Shown here piece by piece: positions 1-8,957 of a DNA stretch of 64,000 bases. Numbering within the stretch: position 1 is the stretch's first letter; each line of letters opens with the position of its first letter. A program made the translations under genes and the position numbers. This DNA is from JAZBPO01 sp963691775 (GTDB lineage: Bacteria; Pseudomonadota; Gammaproteobacteria; Pseudomonadales; Azotimanducaceae), in NCBI GenBank assembly GCA_963691775.1, contig OY829369.1, forward strand, positions 1,984,001 through 2,048,000. The letters run 5' to 3'. A model generated the notes under the pieces. That model had not been told where the DNA came from. It made no database searches and worked only from the letters and a program-made list of their open reading frames with translations.

Positions 1-2
1 AC

Positions 3-356
3 GCACGGAACCCCCACTACTACGCGGCGAAGGGCGCGCTTGCGACGATGACCGTCGCGCTTGCCAAGGACGTGGCGGACAGCGGCATCACCGTGAACCT
101 CGTGTCGCCCGGCATCATCCAGACTCCCGAGGTAGAAGCCTGGCTCACCGAGCGCGCGGCGCAGAAGGGATGGGGCACGGAGTGGTCGGAGATCGAATCG
201 CGGGCCGTGGCCGAAGAATTCCCGAACCCGCTCGGCCGGCTCGCAAGACGGGAGGAAGTGGCCGATCTCGTGTGCTTCCTCGCCTCGGAACGCGCCGCTT
301 TCATCCACGGCCAGAACATTCGCGTGGACGGCGGCGCCGTCGACTTCGTGAGCTGA
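3..356 (+). CDS. SDR-family oxidoreductase, C-terminal part
   Basis: The reading frame is open from the window edge, so the N-terminal Rossmann half is missing. The visible 117 residues begin with HYYAAKGAL, which holds the SDR catalytic Tyr and Lys (YxxxK). They continue with ITVNLVSPGIIQTPE, the usual post-catalytic segment, and end with ASERAAFIHGQNIRVDGG, the standard SDR C-terminus. The family reduces or oxidises hydroxyl and keto groups with NAD(P)H; the substrate cannot be told. An ATG at 48 lies inside the domain and is not the true start. The next gene begins 3 bases after the stop, so the two may be cotranscribed. Confidence 0.88.
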   Translation, partial: ARNPHYYAAKGALATMTVALAKDVADSGITVNLVSPGIIQTPEVEAWLTERAAQKGWGTEWSEIESRAVAEEFPNPLGRLARREEVADLVCFLASERAAFIHGQNIRVDGGAVDFVS

Positions 357-359
357 ACC

Positions 360-1055
360 ATGGCCAAGCCCTCACCCACGCGTGCCCTCTCGTCCGCCAG
401 TGCACATCTGCTGACGATCCTGTCGATGATCGCGGCCATCAGCGGCTGCGGGGCGGGCGTTAGCGCAGAACGGGAAACGGAAGCAGCGATCCTCGAAGAC
501 CCCGACGCAATCGCCTACCTCTGCGGCGCCGAGCGCGTGACGCTCTTGCCTGATGGTGCACAAGCAATGCTGATCCGGGGCGCGGCGCGCTACGAACTCG
601 CAATCGTCCGATCGGCGTCGGGCGCCCACTACGCCGATGCGCAGGGCACCGAATTCTGGACGCAGCGCGACGAAGCCATGTTCACGCTGGCTGGCGAGCG
701 ACAGCCCGCCTGCGTACGCCTCGACCGCCTCGCCGGCACATGGACCACGCGCATCGAGGGCGAAGCGGTGTCCCTGACGTTCTCCGACCAGAACCGACTC
801 TCCGCGTACGCGGGCTGCAATCGCATGAACGGATCGTGGCGCATGGATGGGGGCGCCGGCGTCGCATTCGGCGCCCTGACAGCAACGCTGATGCAGTGTC
901 TCGACGGGCAGAACGCCGTGGAGCAGCGCCTCGGGACACTGCTGTCGCAGCGCGCGTTCACGCTGCGCTTCGATGGTCCGGACCGGGCCGTCCTCGAAGC
1001 GAACGATGGCAGCGGGGCGGTCGAACTCGCGCGCGCGTCACAGCCCGCGCAGTGA
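360..1055 (+). CDS. Lipoprotein with MliC-like and META (HslJ-like) domains
   Basis: A 231-residue envelope protein. Its N-terminus has a hydrophobic stretch ending in a lipobox-like ISGC near residue 30, so it is probably a lipoprotein. Residues about 50-120 begin with YLCGAERVTL and end with ERQPAC, resembling the MliC fold that inhibits C-type lysozyme. Residues about 125-225 contain LAGTWTT, AYAGCNRMNGSW and LMQCLDG, typical of the META domain of heat-shock protein HslJ. Two stress-related envelope domains on one chain suggest cell-wall protection, but this is inference. It converges on the efflux operon, with only 19 bases between the two stop codons. Confidence 0.75.
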   Translation: MAKPSPTRALSSASAHLLTILSMIAAISGCGAGVSAERETEAAILEDPDAIAYLCGAERVTLLPDGAQAMLIRGAARYELAIVRSASGAHYADAQGTEFWTQRDEAMFTLAGERQPACVRLDRLAGTWTTRIEGEAVSLTFSDQNRLSAYAGCNRMNGSWRMDGGAGVAFGALTATLMQCLDGQNAVEQRLGTLLSQRAFTLRFDGPDRAVLEANDGSGAVELARASQPAQ

Positions 1056-1074
1056 AAGGCCCGGGCTTCGGCTG

Positions 1075-2502
1075 CTACTCCTCGGCGTCGAGGGCGGCCA
1101 GGGTCTCCTGCAGACGCGCCTCGTCGGCACCGCCGCCGAGCGCGCGGTAGAGCACGAGGAAATTCTGCACGCTGCCATATTCCGCGCTCGCCAGCGCCTG
1201 CTGCGCGGCCAGGTGCTGACGCTCTGCGTCCAGCACCTCGATGTAGGCGACGACCCCTTGCTTGAAACGGCTGCGCTGCAGGCGCAGCGCCTCTCGCGTT
1301 GCACCTTCACGAACGCGGTTGTGGCCGATGATCTCTTCAGCCGCTTCGAGCGACGCCAGCGCGTCGGAAACCTCGCGGAGCGCATTCAGGACCGCAAGCC
1401 GATAGGCCTCTGCCGCCTGGATCACCTGCGCGTCCGCTACGTCTACGCCAAGACGCGTGCGGCCGAAGTCGATGATCGGCACGGCGGCCGTCGGCCCCCA
1501 GGAGAAGACGTCCTGCCCGTCGAATACGTCGTCGAGATCCGCGCCGAGATTGCCCGCGAAGCCCGTGAGGCCGATCGTTGCGAAAGGGAAACGATTGGCG
1601 ATCGCCACGCCCACGCGCGCCGTCGCCGCATGCAGGCGCTGTTCGGCAGCACGCACGTCCGGGCGCTCCGCGAGCAACTCCGTCGGCAAACCAACGGTGA
1701 ACGCGGGCAGTCCCGGTGCCTGCGGATCATCCCGACGCGCCACCAGCGATCGGTCAGGCACACGGCCGAGCAGGACCGAAAGCGCGTTCTGCGCTGCAAT
1801 GCGCTGTGCCCTGAGCGCGGGCAAGGACGCACGCGTTGAAGCAAGCAGCGCGAGTGCCTGGCTCTCTTCCGCTGCGGACACGATGCCGCTCGCCAGCTGA
1901 TCGCGAACGAGCTTGAGTGACGCCTCCTGGCTGGTGATGGTCTGCTCGACAATCGAGATCAGACGATCCAGTTCACGAATAGCGTAGTAGGTGCCGCTGA
2001 CGCTGCTCACGAGCGTCACTGTGACGGCGCGCGCGCCATCCTCGGACGCGAGCAGTTCGGCTTCGGCCGCCTCGCGCGTCCGCCGCAGCTTGCCGAACAC
2101 GTCGATCTCCCAGGACAGCCCGACGCCGAGCGCATGGCTCGTATCGTCGCGCTCGGTCGGCGCAAGGGTGCTGTCGAGGGTGGCGAAAGTGTTCGGAAAC
2201 AGCCCCGCACGCGAGATGCCGAGGCGAGCCCGCGCTTCGAGCACGCGCCCTAGGGCAGTGCGTAGATCGATGTTTTCCTCGAGCGCCTCCTCTATGAGCG
2301 CATCGAGCGTCTCGTCGGCAAACAACTCGAACCACGCCACGTCTGCGAGGCGGGCGCCTTCGCCCTCCTCGAGCGTGGGCCCGAGCGTCTCTGGCAGCGC
2401 GGGCGAGGGCTTCTCGAAGTCGGGGCCAACTGCACACGCCGACAGCAATGCGCCCGCAGCGCCGAAAGACAGGGCCCGCACGGCGCTCTTCACAACGCTC
2501 AT
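1075..2502 (-). CDS. RND efflux outer-membrane factor, NodT family lipoprotein
   Basis: A TolC-like outer-membrane channel of 475 residues that would form the exit duct of the tripartite pump encoded upstream. The signal peptide ends in the lipobox LLSAC followed by AVGPDFEKP, the classic NodT/OprM start. Two outer-membrane-efflux repeats follow; typical stretches are LPTELLAERPDVRAAEQRL and the helical tail with LQRSRFKQGVVAYIEVLDAE. The ATG overlaps the stop of the pump gene by four bases (2499-2502), so translation is probably coupled. It is the last gene of the operon. Confidence 0.95.
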   Translation of the reverse strand: MSVVKSAVRALSFGAAGALLSACAVGPDFEKPSPALPETLGPTLEEGEGARLADVAWFELFADETLDALIEEALEENIDLRTALGRVLEARARLGISRAGLFPNTFATLDSTLAPTERDDTSHALGVGLSWEIDVFGKLRRTREAAEAELLASEDGARAVTVTLVSSVSGTYYAIRELDRLISIVEQTITSQEASLKLVRDQLASGIVSAAEESQALALLASTRASLPALRAQRIAAQNALSVLLGRVPDRSLVARRDDPQAPGLPAFTVGLPTELLAERPDVRAAEQRLHAATARVGVAIANRFPFATIGLTGFAGNLGADLDDVFDGQDVFSWGPTAAVPIIDFGRTRLGVDVADAQVIQAAEAYRLAVLNALREVSDALASLEAAEEIIGHNRVREGATREALRLQRSRFKQGVVAYIEVLDAERQHLAAQQALASAEYGSVQNFLVLYRALGGGADEARLQETLAALDAEE

Positions 2503-5500
2503 GACTGCGCCTCCGCCGATTCAGGCGCACCCGTGCGCTGACCACCCTTGCCCATCACGAGAACGAAGAGCGCCGGCACGAAGAAGACCGCGAGCATCGT
2601 CGCCGCGAGCATGCCGCCGAAAACGGCCGTTCCAACAGCGTGCTTCGATGCGGCTCCGGCCCCCGTGGCCGTGACCAGCGGAATGACGCCAAGGATGAAC
2701 GCAAAGGAGGTCATGACGATCGGACGCAAGCGCAGTCGCGCCGCCTCAAGCGCCGCCTCCATCGAACTCTTGCCTTGCTCGAAGTTCAGCTTCGCGAACT
2801 CCACGATGAGGATCGCGTTCTTCGCGCCCAGGCCAACGAGGGTGACCAGGCCGATCTGCCCGTACACGTCGAAGTCCAGTTCGCGAATCCACACGGCCGC
2901 GAAGGCGCCGAGGATGCCGAAGGGCACCGCGAGCAGCACGGCCAGCGGGATGGACCAGCTCTCATAGAGCGCCGCGAGCAGCAGGAAGACGACCACAGCC
3001 GAGAGCACCAGAACGAGCGTCGCAGTGTTGCCGGCTTCGCTCTCCTCGAGGCTCTGTCCCGACCACTCATAGCCGTAGCCCGCAGGCAGCGAGGCTGCTG
3101 CAACCTCCATGATCGCCGCCATTGCCTGACCGGACGAATAGCCCGGGGCGGGCGTCCCCGTAAGCTCGGCCGCCGGAAAGAGGTTGTAGCGCAGCATGAA
3201 GCGAGGTCCCGTACCCGGCGTGACCTTCACCAGCGTGTTCACGGGCACCATGGCGCCGTTCGCGGCGCGGACGAACAGCTCCGACAGGTCCTCGATGCTG
3301 CTGCGATAGGGGCCGTCGGCCTGCAGCACAACGCGATAGTTCTTGCCGAAGCGGGTGAAGTCGTTGACCTGATAGCTGCCGAGCATGATCTGCAGCGTGC
3401 CGAACACGTCGCTGATCTGAACGCCGAGCTTCTTCGCCTTCTCGCGATCGACCTCGATCTCGTAGTTCGGCGTGGACGTACCGAAGCTGGTACTGATACG
3501 GCCGATTTCGGGCCGCTGTGACGCCGCTGCAATGAAGTTGCGAGCCGTATCGGCGAGTTCCTCCGGCGTCTGCCCGGACTGCGCCTGCATCATCATCGAG
3601 AAGCCCGAAACCACCCCGAATCCGGGCAGGGCCGGCGGATTGAACGCAAAGGCGTTCGCTTCCGGGAAGCGGAAGCTGGCGATGGTCGCCTTGCGAACGA
3701 GCGCGGCGGCCTGCGTTTCCGGGGTGGTCCGCTCTTCCCAGGGCAGCAGGCGCATGATGATGAGCGCGCCATTCGACGCCGCTGTACCCGAGATGATGTC
3801 GTAGCCGGTGATGCTGAGAACCGCATCCACCCCCTCCATCGCACCCAGCGTTTGCACGTAGTCGTCAACGACCGATTCCGTACGCGCAAGCGTCGCCGCT
3901 TCCGGCAGGGCAACCGAGGCAAAGAAGGCGCCCGTATCCTCGTCGGGCACGAAGCCCGTCGGCGTGATCCGGGCCAGTCCCACGAGTCCGACACAGAGGA
4001 TGAGCAGCGCCACCAGCACTCGACGCGGCGCGCCAACGCCGATCGCGGCGAGCGACACATACCCATTCGTGATGCGCGTGAACTGGCGTTCGAAGGCCGC
4101 GAAGAAGCGATCGACGATGCCGTTGCCGCGCGCCTGGTGCGGACGCAGCAGCACGCCGCAGAGCGCGGGCGTGAGCGTCAGCGCCACGATGGTCGAGAAG
4201 AACACCGACACCGCGATCGTGATCGCGAACTGCTTGTAGAGCTGACCGACCACACCGGGCACGAGGGACATGGGCACGAAGATCGCGCAGAGCACGATCG
4301 AGGTCGCAACGATCGGCGCTGTCACCTCGTCCATCGACGCACGCGTGGCTTCCTTCACGCCCAGGCCGAGCTCGCTCATCTTCTGCTCGACCGCCTCCAC
4401 CACGACGATGGCGTCATCGACGACGATGCCGATCGCGAGCACGAGCGCGAACAGGGAAAGCGTGTTGATCGAGAATCCGAGGAACTGATAGCTGATGAAG
4501 GTCGCGAGCAAAGACACCGGCACCGCCAGCATCGGAATGATCGTCGAGCGCCAGTTCTGCAGGAACAGGAACACGACAATGAGTACGAGGATCAACGCCT
4601 CTACGAAGGTGCTCACCACCTCCTCGATCGACGCCTCCACGAACACCGAGTTGTCATAGACGATCGTGTAATCAAGCCCCGGCGGAAAGGCTTCGCGGAG
4701 GTCTTCGAGAAGCGTCTTCACGGCCTCGGCCGACTCGAGCGCATTCGCACCCGGGCTCAGTGAGATGCCGATGGCCGTGGCGTCGTGACCGTCGAGTTTG
4801 CTGTTGAAGCCGTAATCCTTCGCGCCGAGCTCTATACGTGCGACATCGCCCAGGCGAAGGAAGGAGCCATCCGGATTCGCGCGCAGGATGATGTTCGCGA
4901 ACTCCTCCTCGGATACGAGGCGACCGGACGCGCTCAGGGAGAACGTAAAGCCCGAATCCATGCCGCCCGGGGGCTGGCCGACCCGGCCCGCCGCCGCCTG
5001 CTTGTTCTGATCCTGGATGGCGCCGATCACGTCCGTGGGCGTCATGCCGAAGGCGGCGAGCCGATCGGGGCGCAGCCACACGCGCATGCCGTACTCGGAC
5101 CCGAACACCTGTACGTTGCCGATACCCACCGTGCGCTTCAGCGGGTCAATCAGATAGCTGAAGACATAGTTGGTGAGGAAGTCGCTCGAATAGCGGTCGT
5201 CTGGCGAAGACAGCGCGATGTACAGGAGCGTATCCGGAGACGCCTTCGCGACCGTGACGCCGATGGAATTCACTTCCGCCGGCAGGCGCGGCTCCACCTG
5301 GGAGACGCGGTTCTGCGTTTCCACGGCCGCGATGTCCGCGTCGCGCTCGAGCTTGAACGTCACCGTGACCGCCGCCGAACCATCGTCCCCCGACACGGAC
5401 TTGATGTAGCGCATGTCCGAAACGCCGTTGATCTGCGAATCAAGCGGCGTGGTGACGGCCTCGTTTACCGTTTCCGCGTTGGCCCCGGGATATGCCGTGC

Positions 5501-5636
5501 TGACCTTGACGGTAGGCGGTGCGATGTCCGGGTACTGAGAAATGGGCAGTGAGAGCAGGCTGAGGACGCCCGCAAGCACCATCAGCAGGGAAATGACCAT
5601 CGCGAAGATCGGCCGATCAATGAAGAAGCGCGCCAT
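2499..5636 (-). CDS. RND multidrug efflux pump, HAE1 family inner-membrane subunit
   Basis: A 1045-residue proton-driven pump of AcrB/MexB size. It starts MARFFIDRPIFAMVISLLMVLAG, the canonical HAE1 N-terminus with TM1. The TM4 motif IGIVVDDAIVVVEAVEQ carries the two adjacent Asp residues of proton relay, and the porter domain includes STAYPGANAETVNEAV. The C-terminal half repeats the fold, with ALYESWSIPLAVLLAVP and GLGAKNAILIVEFAK. It sits between the adaptor gene (20-base gap) and the outer-membrane factor (4-base overlap). No regulator gene is adjacent. Substrates cannot be inferred; family members export drugs, dyes, bile salts and solvents. Confidence 0.97.
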   Translation of the reverse strand: MARFFIDRPIFAMVISLLMVLAGVLSLLSLPISQYPDIAPPTVKVSTAYPGANAETVNEAVTTPLDSQINGVSDMRYIKSVSGDDGSAAVTVTFKLERDADIAAVETQNRVSQVEPRLPAEVNSIGVTVAKASPDTLLYIALSSPDDRYSSDFLTNYVFSYLIDPLKRTVGIGNVQVFGSEYGMRVWLRPDRLAAFGMTPTDVIGAIQDQNKQAAAGRVGQPPGGMDSGFTFSLSASGRLVSEEEFANIILRANPDGSFLRLGDVARIELGAKDYGFNSKLDGHDATAIGISLSPGANALESAEAVKTLLEDLREAFPPGLDYTIVYDNSVFVEASIEEVVSTFVEALILVLIVVFLFLQNWRSTIIPMLAVPVSLLATFISYQFLGFSINTLSLFALVLAIGIVVDDAIVVVEAVEQKMSELGLGVKEATRASMDEVTAPIVATSIVLCAIFVPMSLVPGVVGQLYKQFAITIAVSVFFSTIVALTLTPALCGVLLRPHQARGNGIVDRFFAAFERQFTRITNGYVSLAAIGVGAPRRVLVALLILCVGLVGLARITPTGFVPDEDTGAFFASVALPEAATLARTESVVDDYVQTLGAMEGVDAVLSITGYDIISGTAASNGALIIMRLLPWEERTTPETQAAALVRKATIASFRFPEANAFAFNPPALPGFGVVSGFSMMMQAQSGQTPEELADTARNFIAAASQRPEIGRISTSFGTSTPNYEIEVDREKAKKLGVQISDVFGTLQIMLGSYQVNDFTRFGKNYRVVLQADGPYRSSIEDLSELFVRAANGAMVPVNTLVKVTPGTGPRFMLRYNLFPAAELTGTPAPGYSSGQAMAAIMEVAAASLPAGYGYEWSGQSLEESEAGNTATLVLVLSAVVVFLLLAALYESWSIPLAVLLAVPFGILGAFAAVWIRELDFDVYGQIGLVTLVGLGAKNAILIVEFAKLNFEQGKSSMEAALEAARLRLRPIVMTSFAFILGVIPLVTATGAGAASKHAVGTAVFGGMLAATMLAVFFVPALFVLVMGKGGQRTGAPESAEAQS

Positions 5637-5656
5637 GAGTGCGTCTCGTCCCTGGG

Positions 5657-6784
5657 TCAGCCGGCGTCCGCGGGCTGCGGCAGCACGCGCATGCCCGGGC
5701 GCACTTTCTGCGCGCCGTCGACGACGTAGGTTTCACCCGAGGCCAGCCCATCGGAGATAACCCACTCACTATCGAGCCGGTGGCCGAGCCGGACCGGCCG
5801 TCGCTCCAGACTGCGCTCTGCAGTGACCACCTGAACGAAGGCCTGATCGAGCACCATCTCGACGGCGCGCGCAGACACCACAACGACGTCATCGAAGCGA
5901 TCGAGCAGAAGCCGCACGCGCACGAACTGACCGGGCAGCAGGCCGATCTCGGCATTGTCGACCTCCACGCGCACGCGGTACGTGCCCGTCACCGGATCAA
6001 GCGCGCGATCGCGGAAATTGATGCGCGCCTCGGTCTCCACGACGCGGCCATTGGCGAGCGAGATCTGCACGCTCGGCCCGATCTCCTCGTACAGCTCCGG
6101 AGACGCCTCGAGACGCTCCGCGAGGTCGAGGAGTTCCGTTTCGGACAGGCTCACGTAGATCCACAGGGGGTCGTCGGCGGAGACGATGACGAGCGGCGTT
6201 GAGCCGGCGCTGATGAGGTCCCCTGGCGCAACCGTGGCCGCCCCCATGTGGCCCGTGAGCGGCGCGCGAACCTGGGCATAGTCAAGGGCAATATCGGCCT
6301 GGCGCACCAGCGCCTGCTGCGCATCCACGGCCGCGCGCGCGGCGTCGCGTGCCGCCACCGCATTGTCGTAGACCTGCCGCGCGATCGCCTCATCGGGGAG
6401 CAGCGGCGCGTAGCGCGCGACGTCCGAATCGGCAGCCGCCAGCTGTGAGCGTGCCGCCTCAAGCCGAGCCAGCGCAGCCGCGCGCCGCTCCTCGGCCTCC
6501 AGCGCCTCGATCGTGAACAGGAGCTGACCTTCCTCGACAACCTCGCCGTCCGCGACGTGCTGCTCAAGAAGGATGCCGCTCGTGCGCGCCCTGAGCTCGA
6601 CTTCCTGGGCCGGGACAAGCTCTCCCACGAACTCCCCGAAACGTTCAACGTCGCGCAGCTCTACGGTGGCGACCTTCACCGGAATCTCCGGCATCTGTGG
6701 GGGCGGCGCGTCGCCGCAGGCCGCGAGCGCCGCAAACGAGAGCAGACTCGCAAGGCGCAAGGCGAACTTCGGATTCCGGGGCAT
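5657..6784 (-). CDS. RND efflux periplasmic adaptor (membrane fusion protein)
   Basis: A 375-residue adaptor of the AcrA/MexA type, first gene of the efflux operon. The chosen ATG gives MPRNPKFALRLASLLSF and then the lipobox LAAC, so it is probably anchored in the inner membrane by lipid. The lipoyl half-motifs are GELVPAQEVELRARTSGIL and VADGEVVEEGQLLF, separated by an Ala-rich alpha-hairpin with a coiled coil. The beta-barrel segment contains TGTYRVRVEVDNAEIGLLPG. An in-frame start 48 bases upstream would bury the signal peptide, so 6784 is preferred. Confidence 0.94.
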   Translation of the reverse strand: MPRNPKFALRLASLLSFAALAACGDAPPPQMPEIPVKVATVELRDVERFGEFVGELVPAQEVELRARTSGILLEQHVADGEVVEEGQLLFTIEALEAEERRAAALARLEAARSQLAAADSDVARYAPLLPDEAIARQVYDNAVAARDAARAAVDAQQALVRQADIALDYAQVRAPLTGHMGAATVAPGDLISAGSTPLVIVSADDPLWIYVSLSETELLDLAERLEASPELYEEIGPSVQISLANGRVVETEARINFRDRALDPVTGTYRVRVEVDNAEIGLLPGQFVRVRLLLDRFDDVVVVSARAVEMVLDQAFVQVVTAERSLERRPVRLGHRLDSEWVISDGLASGETYVVDGAQKVRPGMRVLPQPADAG

Positions 6785-7053
6785 GTGAGGGCTACCTGTC
6801 GATGGATCAGCGAGTCTCTGTGCGCGCGACATCCGCCGCCCATCCGTGCCTCTGTCCTCATGCCGAGGGCAGACCTGACCGGCCTGGGTCTGGCGAAACG
6901 CAGACGGTGCGCAGCGTAACAGTTATTGCGCCGATTGCTGCGCAGGCGCGCCCCGATTCCATACCCGGGCCGTGAGCCGCAAGAGCGTTTCAGCTAGCAT
7001 CTCGGCCAGGCGCTCACGTGCCCCCCACTGCGTCCCCGCATCCGGACTTCGCC
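6785..7053. other. Intergenic region between efflux operon and small membrane genes
   Basis: About 270 bases between divergent units, which must hold the promoter of the efflux operon (minus strand) and of the small membrane genes (plus strand). I see no convincing sigma-70 pair, operator palindrome or small gene. Confidence 0.5.
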
Positions 7054-7326
7054 ATGAACCTCCAGCTTCAGTACGGCTGGCACGATCTCGTCGGCAATCT
7101 CGGCGTGCTATGCGTGCTGAGCACTTACTTCCTCCTGCAGGCCGGCCGCCTCCGCGCCGACGATCTGCGCTACGGCGCCCTGAACGCCCTCGGTGCCGTG
7201 CTGATCGGCATCTCGCTCACCGTCGACTTCAATCTGTCTTCCTTCGTGATCGAGCTCTGCTGGTTTTCGATCAGCGTGTACGGCATGGCGCGGGTCCTCA
7301 ACTCACGTCGAGGCAAAGCGTTTTGA
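7054..7326 (+). CDS. Small membrane protein, CBU_0592-like
   Basis: A 90-residue protein with about three membrane segments. It begins MNLQLQYGWHDLVGNLGVL and includes LSTYFLLQAGRL and a C-terminal FVIELCWFSISVYGM, a pattern I associate with the CBU_0592-like small membrane family, whose role is unknown. The ATG at 7054 is preferred over an in-frame GTG at 7018 because the family-like sequence starts at the ATG. The stop overlaps the TTG start of the next gene, so the pair is probably cotranslated. Confidence 0.65.
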   Translation: MNLQLQYGWHDLVGNLGVLCVLSTYFLLQAGRLRADDLRYGALNALGAVLIGISLTVDFNLSSFVIELCWFSISVYGMARVLNSRRGKAF

Positions 7327-7727
7327 ATGAGCAGAAAGAAGACCGGAGTCCGCACGCCGACCCCGGCGCGCCCACACCGCAGCGCCTACTGGCTCTGCTC
7401 GCCGTTGCCATCGTATTCGTGCTCTACCGGCCGGGCGCAGAACCCACCCTGCTCAACACGCTGGTGCTCCCGCTCACCGGCTTGCTCGCCACCTGGTATC
7501 TGACGCATTCGATCGCCGTCATCGCGTTCGGCAGCCTGCTGCTTGCAGGGGCACACGCGCAGCCCGGGGCGGATGAACTGCTCCAGGGCTTGGTCTACCC
7601 GGTGATCGCACTTGGGGCCGGCATGCTGTTCGCGATCATCCTGCTCCGTCGCTTCCGCGCCGCCATGGCCAGACGCCGCATCGAGCGCACCGCGCGAAGC
7701 ACAAGCAGGGACCCCGCTGACTCCTGA
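7323..7727 (+). CDS. Hypothetical membrane protein
   Basis: A 134-residue protein not recognised beyond its topology. It has three to four predicted membrane segments, including RLLALLAVAIVFVLYRPG, LLATWYLTHSIAVIAFGSLL and VIALGAGMLFAIILLRR, and a basic C-terminal tail. The start is inferred as TTG at 7323, overlapping the upstream TGA. An open frame continues far upstream but is Arg-rich out-of-frame sequence. It probably works with the small membrane protein before it. Confidence 0.6.
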   Translation: MNEQKEDRSPHADPGAPTPQRLLALLAVAIVFVLYRPGAEPTLLNTLVLPLTGLLATWYLTHSIAVIAFGSLLLAGAHAQPGADELLQGLVYPVIALGAGMLFAIILLRRFRAAMARRRIERTARSTSRDPADS

Positions 7728-7830
7728 ATCAGGCTCGGTTTACTTCGCCCTGGTAATGAACTTGAATCAATGGTCCGCGACGATGTGGACAGACGTCGTT
7801 CGCACGGACAATCACCGGGTGAGGGGCGAC

Positions 7831-8940
7831 ATGAACTTCGAGTTCTCCGAAGACCAGAACATGCTGCGTGAGCAGGCGCAGAGTTTTCTGCGCGACAAGT
7901 GCGACAGCCGCAAGGTGCGGGACGTGCTTGAAGGCGATGCCGCCTTCGACGCCGGACTCTGGAATGCCATCGTAGAGATGGGCTGGACAGCCACGACCAT
8001 TCCGGAGGCATACGGCGGTCTCGGCCTCGGCCACCTCGAACTCTGCGTGATCGCGGAAGAGCTGGGCCGCGTCCTTGCGCCGACGCCCTTCTCCTCCTCG
8101 GTCTATCTCGCCACAGAAGCGCTCATCCAGTTCGGCAGCGAAGCGCAGAAGCAGGCCTACCTGCCGAAGCTCGCCGCCGGCGAGCTCGTCGGCACGATTG
8201 CGGTCAGCGAAGGGACGCGCGCGGCGACGGCCACGAACCTCACCACAACCGGCACGGGCGGCGCGATCAACGGGACGAAGATTCCGGTGCCGGACGGAGA
8301 CGTTGCCGATTTCGCGATCGTGATCGCCAAGGACGCAGACGGCGCGGGCTCGCTCTACCTCGTCGACCTCACCGGGGCGGGCGTGCAGCGCGAGGCCGTG
8401 AAGACGCTGGACCCAACGCGCAGCCACGCCCGGGTGGTCTTCGACGGGGCCGCGGGCGAGGTGCTCGGCACGGCCGGCCAGGGCTGGGACATGCTGGAGA
8501 AGCTCTTCGACCGCGCCGCCGTGCTGTTCGCTTGGGAGCAGGTCGGGGGCGCCGAAGCCGCCCTGCACATGGCGCGCGACTACGCCATGGGGCGCTTTGC
8601 CTTTGGCCGACCGATCGCCACTTTCCAGGCCATCAAGCACAAGCTCGCCGATATGTACGTTGCGCACACCCTCGCGCGCTCGAACTGCTATTACGGCGCC
8701 TGGGCCCTGTCCACGGACGCGCCGGAATTGCCCGTCGCGGCGGCGACCGCACGTGTTTCGGCGACCGAGGCGTTCCACGAGTGCTCGAAGGAGAACATCC
8801 AGACCCACGGTGGCATGGGCTTCACCTGGGAATTCGACTGCCACCTCTACTACCGCCGCTCGAAGCTGCTGTCACTGAACCTTGGCGCGCTACCGCGCTG
8901 GAAGGACAAGCTGGTCAGCCGTCTCGAGCAATCCAACTAA
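7831..8940 (+). CDS. Acyl-CoA dehydrogenase, first of a pair
   Basis: A 369-residue flavoprotein of the acyl-CoA dehydrogenase family, which introduces an alpha-beta double bond into acyl-CoA and passes electrons to ETF. The chosen ATG has a GAGGGG ribosome site eight bases upstream and gives MNFEFSEDQNMLREQAQSFL, the usual N-terminal helix. The mid-domain includes TIAVSEGTRAATAT in place of the more usual TEP motif. The C-terminal helical domain has FGRPIATFQAIKHKLADMY and the closing IQTHGGMGFTWEFDCHLYYRR. It lies 17 bases before a second family member; such pairs often form heteromeric enzymes for bulky (for example steroid-like) acyl-CoAs, an inference here. Confidence 0.93.
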   Translation: MNFEFSEDQNMLREQAQSFLRDKCDSRKVRDVLEGDAAFDAGLWNAIVEMGWTATTIPEAYGGLGLGHLELCVIAEELGRVLAPTPFSSSVYLATEALIQFGSEAQKQAYLPKLAAGELVGTIAVSEGTRAATATNLTTTGTGGAINGTKIPVPDGDVADFAIVIAKDADGAGSLYLVDLTGAGVQREAVKTLDPTRSHARVVFDGAAGEVLGTAGQGWDMLEKLFDRAAVLFAWEQVGGAEAALHMARDYAMGRFAFGRPIATFQAIKHKLADMYVAHTLARSNCYYGAWALSTDAPELPVAAATARVSATEAFHECSKENIQTHGGMGFTWEFDCHLYYRRSKLLSLNLGALPRWKDKLVSRLEQSN

Positions 8941-8957
8941 CGGGCAGGAGCAGAAGC

